From Photobacterium sanctipauli (GTDB lineage: Bacteria; Pseudomonadota; Gammaproteobacteria; Enterobacterales; Vibrionaceae), in NCBI RefSeq assembly GCF_003026495.1, contig NZ_PYMA01000004.1:62001-126000 (forward strand): 64,000 nt of DNA. Direction: 5' to 3'. The position numbers and the translations under genes were made by a program. The notes under the pieces were generated by a model. That model was not told the origin of the DNA and searched no databases. It worked only from the letters and a program-made list of their open reading frames with translations. This document shows positions 62,697 through 64,000 of this stretch, in pieces. Each line of letters opens with the position of its first letter. The first letter of the stretch is position 1.

Positions 62697-62726
62697 GTAA
62701 AGGTGTTGGGTGATAAACTCTTTGGT

Positions 62727-64000
62727 ATGAAAAAGTATGTCCTATTGTTCTCACTGCTGCTCACCGGAGCAGGTACAGTTCAGGCTGAAAATTTGCCTGA
62801 ACGTTTGAATGCTGTTCGCTCAGAGTTGCTAGCCAGTGAGCCTTTGGCGACTTATGATTTCAGGCAACTGCAAAGTCAGTTTCCTACGCCATTATTGGTG
62901 CCTTCTTCATTGCTGCCGCAATCGTCGGTTTATCCACTTAAGTCAATTCAGCGTCTATATAAGAACGCGATTACTTGTAAAGGACCTTGGCCGGTAAGCC
63001 CGTTGTTAACTCAGCCATTAGTCTTTACTCGTGCGCTATGTAATAACTCGGTATTACCTATTGGTTGGTTTGCAAGGGCGGGGTATATCCACCCAGGTGG
63101 CGGCAGCTATGCGTTGCGGTATCTAGAGCAGCATCCAGGTATGCTTGAAAAACTGGAAGGTTATCAACATATCCAGGAGCGGGAATTAGCGCCGACCAAT
63201 ACCATACTGGGCCGTTTGCAACGGATGAGCCATGAAGAAATTCAAGTGTTTATCCTCGGTGCAGAAGCGTTTATTTCTAATGGCGAGCTTTGGATACGTA
63301 ATGGCAATGAATACCTTATCTATGGGCAGCCGACATGGTCTTTGGCTCTCAAAGAATTTGATGTGAACTTCACGCGTTTAAATCAGACTAACTTTTGTGT
63401 TCTGAAAAGCGGCAACATTTGCTGGGAAGAAGAAGACAAGTCGCATTTGACGCTATACCTGTTGGTTGGCCTCTTGGTGGTTAATATTGGTTTGTTGTTC
63501 GGCTGGGCATTTTACCGTTGGCGAATCCGCCGCCGGGCGATGCAAGAACGTATGCTGGTATTGCAGATCTTAACCCACGAGTTGCGCACACCCATTGCCA
63601 GCTTGGCCATGACAGTAGAAGGTTTCAGGCGGCACTTTGATGCATTGCCAGAAAGCCTATATGATGAATTTAGACGACTAACGGAAGACTCTAGGCGTTT
63701 GAGGCAACTTGCAGAGGCAAGTAAAGATTATTTACAAGCGAATCAACAGGAACTAAGTGTCCAACATGTTGACTCATTTAATGAGTGGGTTGAATACTTA
63801 ACTGAACCTTATGAGGTTGAGCTTGAGCTAGCCGAAGACCGGCCTGTTGACGTGAACATATATTGGTTGGGCACCTGTATAGATAACTTGTTATCTAATG
63901 CCCATAAATATGGCGTTAAGCCAGTGAAATTAACATCATCGTTCAAAGATGGAAAATTGATTGTAAGCGTTTCAGATAACGGACAGCTTGGTACAAAAGA
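62727..64000 (+). CDS. vxrA: VxrA-type sensor histidine kinase, 5' part (cut by window edge)
   Basis: The frame is open from ATG at 62727 to the window end, about 424 codons. A signal peptide (MKKYVLLFSLLLTGAGTVQA) is followed by a periplasmic sensor domain of the DUF3404 type (about 21-230), a membrane segment near 235-260, and the H-box ILTHELRTPI with phospho-acceptor His284. The N-box DNLLSNAHKYG and part of the ATP lid (VSDNGQ) follow, close to the window end. In Vibrio cholerae the VxrA/VxrB system (also WigKR) controls cell-wall homeostasis, biofilm and type VI secretion. The response regulator gene should lie just beyond the window. Confidence 0.9.
   Translation, partial: MKKYVLLFSLLLTGAGTVQAENLPERLNAVRSELLASEPLATYDFRQLQSQFPTPLLVPSSLLPQSSVYPLKSIQRLYKNAITCKGPWPVSPLLTQPLVFTRALCNNSVLPIGWFARAGYIHPGGGSYALRYLEQHPGMLEKLEGYQHIQERELAPTNTILGRLQRMSHEEIQVFILGAEAFISNGELWIRNGNEYLIYGQPTWSLALKEFDVNFTRLNQTNFCVLKSGNICWEEEDKSHLTLYLLVGLLVVNIGLLFGWAFYRWRIRRRAMQERMLVLQILTHELRTPIASLAMTVEGFRRHFDALPESLYDEFRRLTEDSRRLRQLAEASKDYLQANQQELSVQHVDSFNEWVEYLTEPYEVELELAEDRPVDVNIYWLGTCIDNLLSNAHKYGVKPVKLTSSFKDGKLIVSVSDNGQLGTK

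Overview
The window reads as a stretch of a Vibrionaceae genome (Vibrio, Photobacterium or a close relative). The products are typical of that family: a VxrA-type sensor kinase, a HlyU-family protein, periplasmic CpdP, an OMPLA-type phospholipase and a second RodA. The order pntA-pntB followed by vxrA matches, as I recall it, the small chromosome of Vibrio cholerae, so this may be the second chromosome; genus and replicon are inference. No rRNA, tRNA, CRISPR array, prophage or insertion sequence was recognised.

Bases 1-13 kb hold the 3' end of cobQ/cbiP, an acetyltransferase, a four-gene polar amino acid ABC transporter, and aroG behind a TyrR-like box. Small lipoproteins, a crotonase, a rhomboid protease with a DUF1840 gene, a DJ-1/PfpI protein, a monooxygenase-like protein and an EEP-family nuclease follow. 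Bases 13-25 kb hold metY, a radical-SAM sulfatase activator with its sulfatase, a divergent LysR/ABM-monooxygenase pair, a Crp-like regulator, an isolated rodA paralogue, slyB, a carboxylesterase and a DEDDh exonuclease.

Bases 25-36 kb carry a cation/proton antiporter bracketed by a 9-codon upstream frame and a 27-aa downstream membrane protein, a divergent MATE/AraC pair, a cpdP-chorismate mutase operon (both products exported), an ACT protein, a lipoprotein alpha-amylase, pldA and cutA. Bases 36.5-46 kb form the most striking unit: eleven co-directional, mostly overlapping or closely spaced genes (DUF523/DUF1722, a MerR regulator of LitR/CarH type, photolyase, NTF2-like, SDR, FAD oxidoreductase, DUF1365, Cfa-like methyltransferase, DUF2878, chalcone isomerase-like, DUF3833). 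They lie behind four copies of TTGTACAA. This looks like a light or singlet-oxygen stress regulon that combines DNA photorepair with lipid modification. The regulator has lost the B12-binding motif, so it resembles the class II LitR proteins.

Bases 46-64 kb hold a DUF4258 toxin/HTH antitoxin module whose toxin is interrupted by one in-frame TGA, a YbjD-type OLD nuclease, a glyoxalase-like protein, a YeeE/YedE transporter, a 5'-nucleotidase, and ribB under an FMN riboswitch. Next come a BASS-like transporter, a DUF1127-like protein, a HlyU-family gene and pntAB. A DUF1778/GNAT toxin-antitoxin pair and an NCS1 permease/hydantoin-type racemase operon lie between pntB and the 5' part of vxrA. Several proteins too short for routine ORF calling (52, 30, 27 and 9 codons) are listed with their ribosome binding sites.
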